Origin: Gammaproteobacteria bacterium
Lineage (GTDB): Bacteria > Pseudomonadota > Gammaproteobacteria > DSM-16500
Direction: 5' to 3'
Length of the DNA: 7,776 nucleotides
Assembly (NCBI GenBank): GCA_004322325.1
Contig: SCTP01000214.1
Coordinates: forward strand, 1-7,776
This document shows positions 5,404-7,776 of the stretch, one piece after another; the stretch's first letter is position 1; each line of letters starts with the position of its first letter. Below the pieces are notes generated by a model. The model had not been told where the DNA came from. It ran no database searches and saw only the letters and a list, made by a program, of their open reading frames with translations. The position numbers and the translations under genes were made by a program.

Positions 5404-7173
5404 ATGTATTTCAAGCAAAAAAGATGGATGATGCTATGGATCATGCTGCTGAGTTTACTTTCCAGTTGCCAAACCCTTCATCCCAAACATCCTACCTCTA
5501 TCCAGCAAAGTAAAGCCGTTCTCGAAGACAGCATCGCGATAGATAAATCACTCTCACCTTCCTCCGCGCCGCGCCACTATTCTACCCCTGCGAATGTAAA
5601 TGCAGCGATGTTGCCGCCTTTATCACGCTACGTCACTCCACCGAAAGCCGAATCACCGCGCTTTGATGTAACAGCGAATAAAGTACCGGCAAAAGAATTT
5701 TTTATGGGCTTAGTCGCAGGAACCTCCTACAACATGATCGTGCATCCTGAGATTAATGGCACCATTTCGCTTTCGCTTAAAAATGTCACCATCAAACAAA
5801 CGCTCGAAGCGATTAGAGATATTTATGGATATGAATATCGTCGTACCTCTTATGGCTATGAGATATTACCCGCTCGCTTAGAAACACAAATCTTCCATAT
5901 CAATTACTTAGACGTCCAACGTACCGGCCGATCTTACACGCAGCTCACCACAGGCCAGATTAGTAATAAAGTGGGTACGACATCGATTGGCGGCGCTGGC
6001 GGTACAGCGACCCCGGGTACGCCTCTCACGCCTGGCTCCTCCAGCACATCGGATGGATTAGGCACGATTAGTAGTATTGAAACACGTTCTGAAATGCGCT
6101 TTTGGAGAGACGTGGAAAAATCAATTCAAAATCTGATCGGGGTTGGGGATGGACGAAGTGTCACGGTCAATGCTCAAGCAGGCATTGTTGACGTACGTGC
6201 TTATCCTATCGAATTACATCGTGTCGCTCGCTATATTAATACCTTACAATCCAGCTTGGATCGACAAGTCATTCTTGAAGCGAAAATTTTGGAAGTCGAC
6301 CTGAATGATCAGTATCAAGCCGGCATTGACTGGGGCGTCTTAGCCAACGTCGCGTCTAACCAGCTCAACGGTACAGGGAATAATGATGCGGGTATAGGGC
6401 AAGCCGGCAGCAGCGCTTTTCCCGATACCGATTTATCACAATTACAGGGTATTTTCGCGGTTAAAGTAAATGGTAATTTCAAAATATTAATTAACTTACT
6501 GCAATCACAAGGTAACGTACAAGTCTTATCGAGTCCGCATATTTCAACTGTTAATAATCAAAAAGCCGTGATTAAAGTGGGTTCCGATGAGTTTTTCGTC
6601 ACGGCTGTTTCAACCTCTAACACGATTATCGGCACGAATACATTACCTTCTCAAGATGTGTCGCTAACGCCTTTCTTTTCCGGCGTTACCTTAGATGTCA
6701 CCCCTGAAATTAGTAGCAAAGAGGAGGTGGTTTTACATATTCATCCCAGTGTCAGCTTAGTTACCCAGCAAAATAAGGTGATTGGTCTGGGTGCCAGCTC
6801 AACCGGTGCGCCCAATAACCTCAATTTACCGCTTGCCTTCAGTACCATACGCGAGTCAGACAATATTGTTCACGCGAAAAACGGCCAAGTCATCGTCATT
6901 GGCGGTCTCATGCAAAATAGTACCAATGAAATCGTGGTGTCGACACCATGGCTCGGTAATATTCCTTTCTTAGGTACCTTATTCCGTCGTACCAAGCAAA
7001 CTTCTGTTAAATCAGAATTAGTCATCTTGCTGCGTCCTGTTGTCACGACTAACCGTATTATGATAAATAAAATGGAAAATGAACAAAAAACATTCCAGAT
7101 CCTCAAGCGTCCTTTCCATGAAGGATCATTGCCTCAGGTATTTGGGAACGAAGGAGAAAGGAACGATGACTAG
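5404..7173 (+). CDS. mshL: MshL, lipoprotein secretin (outer-membrane pilus channel)
   Basis: This encodes 589 residues of the GspD/PilQ/MshL secretin family. The N-terminus ends in a lipobox, LLSSC with Cys22, and Gln at +2 favours the outer membrane. A Pro/Ser-rich stretch follows, then an STN/secretin N-domain (about 85-180: FDVTANKVPAKEFF, TISLSLKNVTIKQTLEAI). A Gly/Ser/Thr-rich linker (about 182-222), a small N-domain (about 235-285: VTVNAQAGIVDVRA) and the secretin domain (about 286-548) come next. Secretin hallmarks are VQVLSSPHISTVNNQKAVI (372-390), VTLDVTPEIS (428-437), NGQVIVIGGLM (493-503) and PWLGNIPFLGTLFRRT (515-530). The product forms the multimeric pore through which the pilus passes. 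The order after mshK and before mshM is standard. No second start change or frame disruption is seen. Confidence 0.96.
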   Translation: MYFKQKRWMMLWIMLLSLLSSCQTLHPKHPTSIQQSKAVLEDSIAIDKSLSPSSAPRHYSTPANVNAAMLPPLSRYVTPPKAESPRFDVTANKVPAKEFFMGLVAGTSYNMIVHPEINGTISLSLKNVTIKQTLEAIRDIYGYEYRRTSYGYEILPARLETQIFHINYLDVQRTGRSYTQLTTGQISNKVGTTSIGGAGGTATPGTPLTPGSSSTSDGLGTISSIETRSEMRFWRDVEKSIQNLIGVGDGRSVTVNAQAGIVDVRAYPIELHRVARYINTLQSSLDRQVILEAKILEVDLNDQYQAGIDWGVLANVASNQLNGTGNNDAGIGQAGSSAFPDTDLSQLQGIFAVKVNGNFKILINLLQSQGNVQVLSSPHISTVNNQKAVIKVGSDEFFVTAVSTSNTIIGTNTLPSQDVSLTPFFSGVTLDVTPEISSKEEVVLHIHPSVSLVTQQNKVIGLGASSTGAPNNLNLPLAFSTIRESDNIVHAKNGQVIVIGGLMQNSTNEIVVSTPWLGNIPFLGTLFRRTKQTSVKSELVILLRPVVTTNRIMINKMENEQKTFQILKRPFHEGSLPQVFGNEGERNDD

Positions 7174-7185
7174 AAGGAGCTTAAT

Positions 7186-7776
7186 ATGTACCAAGACTTT
7201 TTCCAATTAGAAGCATTACCTTTTAGCTTAACACCGAATCCTTCTTTCTTTTGTCAATTAAAAGGGCATCAAGAAGCATTGAATACCCTGCAATTTTGCA
7301 TCCACAGTGATGAAGGATTTATTAAAATCATTGGCGAGGTAGGTTCCGGAAAAACGTTACTCTGCCGAAAACTACTCGAAAATTTAGAAAGTGAGTATAT
7401 CACGGCTTACATTCCTAATCCTGATTTAACCCCGTTGGAATTACGCAAAGCCTTTGCACGTGAAATTGGCTTAGACCCTTCCCTTTCTCACGATCAACAT
7501 GAGCTCTTAACCGTTATTTATCAACATTTAATTTCACTCTATGCGGCTGGAAAAAAAGTGATTCTTTTAATTGACGAAGCTCAAGCCTTAAGTGACGATA
7601 GCTTAGAAACTGTCCGCTTACTCACCAATTTGGAAACTCAGCATTCCAAATTATTACAAGTCGTATTATTCGGTCAGCCTGAATTAGATGAACGTTTGAA
7701 TAAACCGCATTTACGTCAATTAAAACAACGGATTACTTTTTCTTATCGTTTACCCTTAATGAATCGTGATGATTTA
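7186..7776 (+). CDS. mshM: MshM, ExeA-like AAA ATPase (3' end beyond window)
   Basis: My translation from ATG 7186 is open for 197 codons to the right edge. It begins MYQDFFQLEALPFSLTPNP, the usual start of the ExeA/MshM/GspA family. Walker A is GEVGSGKT (50-57) and Walker B is VILLIDEAQ (125-133, with Asp130 and Glu131); VVLFGQPEL (159-167) fits the sensor-1 strand and RQLKQRI (177-183) the arginine-finger region. MshM is a cytoplasmic ATPase, thought by analogy with ExeA to help insert or assemble the secretin across the cell wall. ExeA carries a C-terminal membrane segment and peptidoglycan-binding part; in this gene that region lies outside the window. AAGGAG (7174-7179) lies 6 nt before the start and just after the mshL stop (TAG 7171-7173), so it belongs to the same transcript. 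Confidence 0.95.
   Translation, partial: MYQDFFQLEALPFSLTPNPSFFCQLKGHQEALNTLQFCIHSDEGFIKIIGEVGSGKTLLCRKLLENLESEYITAYIPNPDLTPLELRKAFAREIGLDPSLSHDQHELLTVIYQHLISLYAAGKKVILLIDEAQALSDDSLETVRLLTNLETQHSKLLQVVLFGQPELDERLNKPHLRQLKQRITFSYRLPLMNRDDL

Noticed and set aside
6782..7106. Small open frames on both strands inside mshL
   Set aside because: They lie over the most conserved part of the secretin domain and are out-of-frame by-products of it.
5404..7776. Type II secretion (GspD plus ExeA) instead of MSHA
   Set aside because: MshK with DPTRPP, the lipobox secretin, MshJ and the mshC-D-O-P order fit MSHA better, and no GspC, GspE or GspF gene is beside them.

Overview
The window carries most of a mannose-sensitive haemagglutinin (MSHA)-type type IVa pilus locus, with the look of a gammaproteobacterium of moderate to low G+C. 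The gene set, the msh-like order and the lipoprotein secretin support this. No rRNA, tRNA or other phylogenetic marker is present, so the genus is left open. An environmental or Legionellales-like lineage is possible but unproven.

Layout. Two divergent, tightly packed gene sets leave a 63-bp gap at 2830-2892. On the minus strand, reading from 2829 leftwards, are four prepilins in the order mshC, mshD, mshO, mshP. They are joined by ATGA or TGATG stop/start overlaps, and the last runs off the left edge. On the plus strand from 2893 are mshI (PilM-like), a PilN-like gene, mshJ (PilO-like), mshK (PilP-like), mshL (lipoprotein secretin) and the start of mshM (ExeA-like AAA ATPase), which runs off the right edge. 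The window is almost fully coding; no RNA gene, insertion sequence, CRISPR or clear terminator was seen.

How the parts work together. MshI, the PilN-like protein, MshJ and MshK should form the inner-membrane/periplasmic alignment complex. MshL is the outer-membrane pore, and MshM is an accessory ATPase/peptidoglycan-associated factor. The four prepilins correspond by family to the GspH-I-J-K minor pseudopilins, which prime assembly and cap the pilus tip. The main pilin mshA, the motor ATPase (mshE), the platform protein (mshG) and a prepilin peptidase are not in the window.

The most notable point is the mshP-like gene at 1-1512. It is open for 504 codons with no stop. After a PilX/MshP-type pilin start it carries a short inserted beta-rich module and then at least seven WAVG...WNGSTW repeats, which look like beta-propeller blades. 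Two DxNxDGxxD-like loops lie between the repeats. This looks like a tip minor pilin fused to a propeller, the two jobs that PilX and PilY1 share as separate proteins in other type IV pili.
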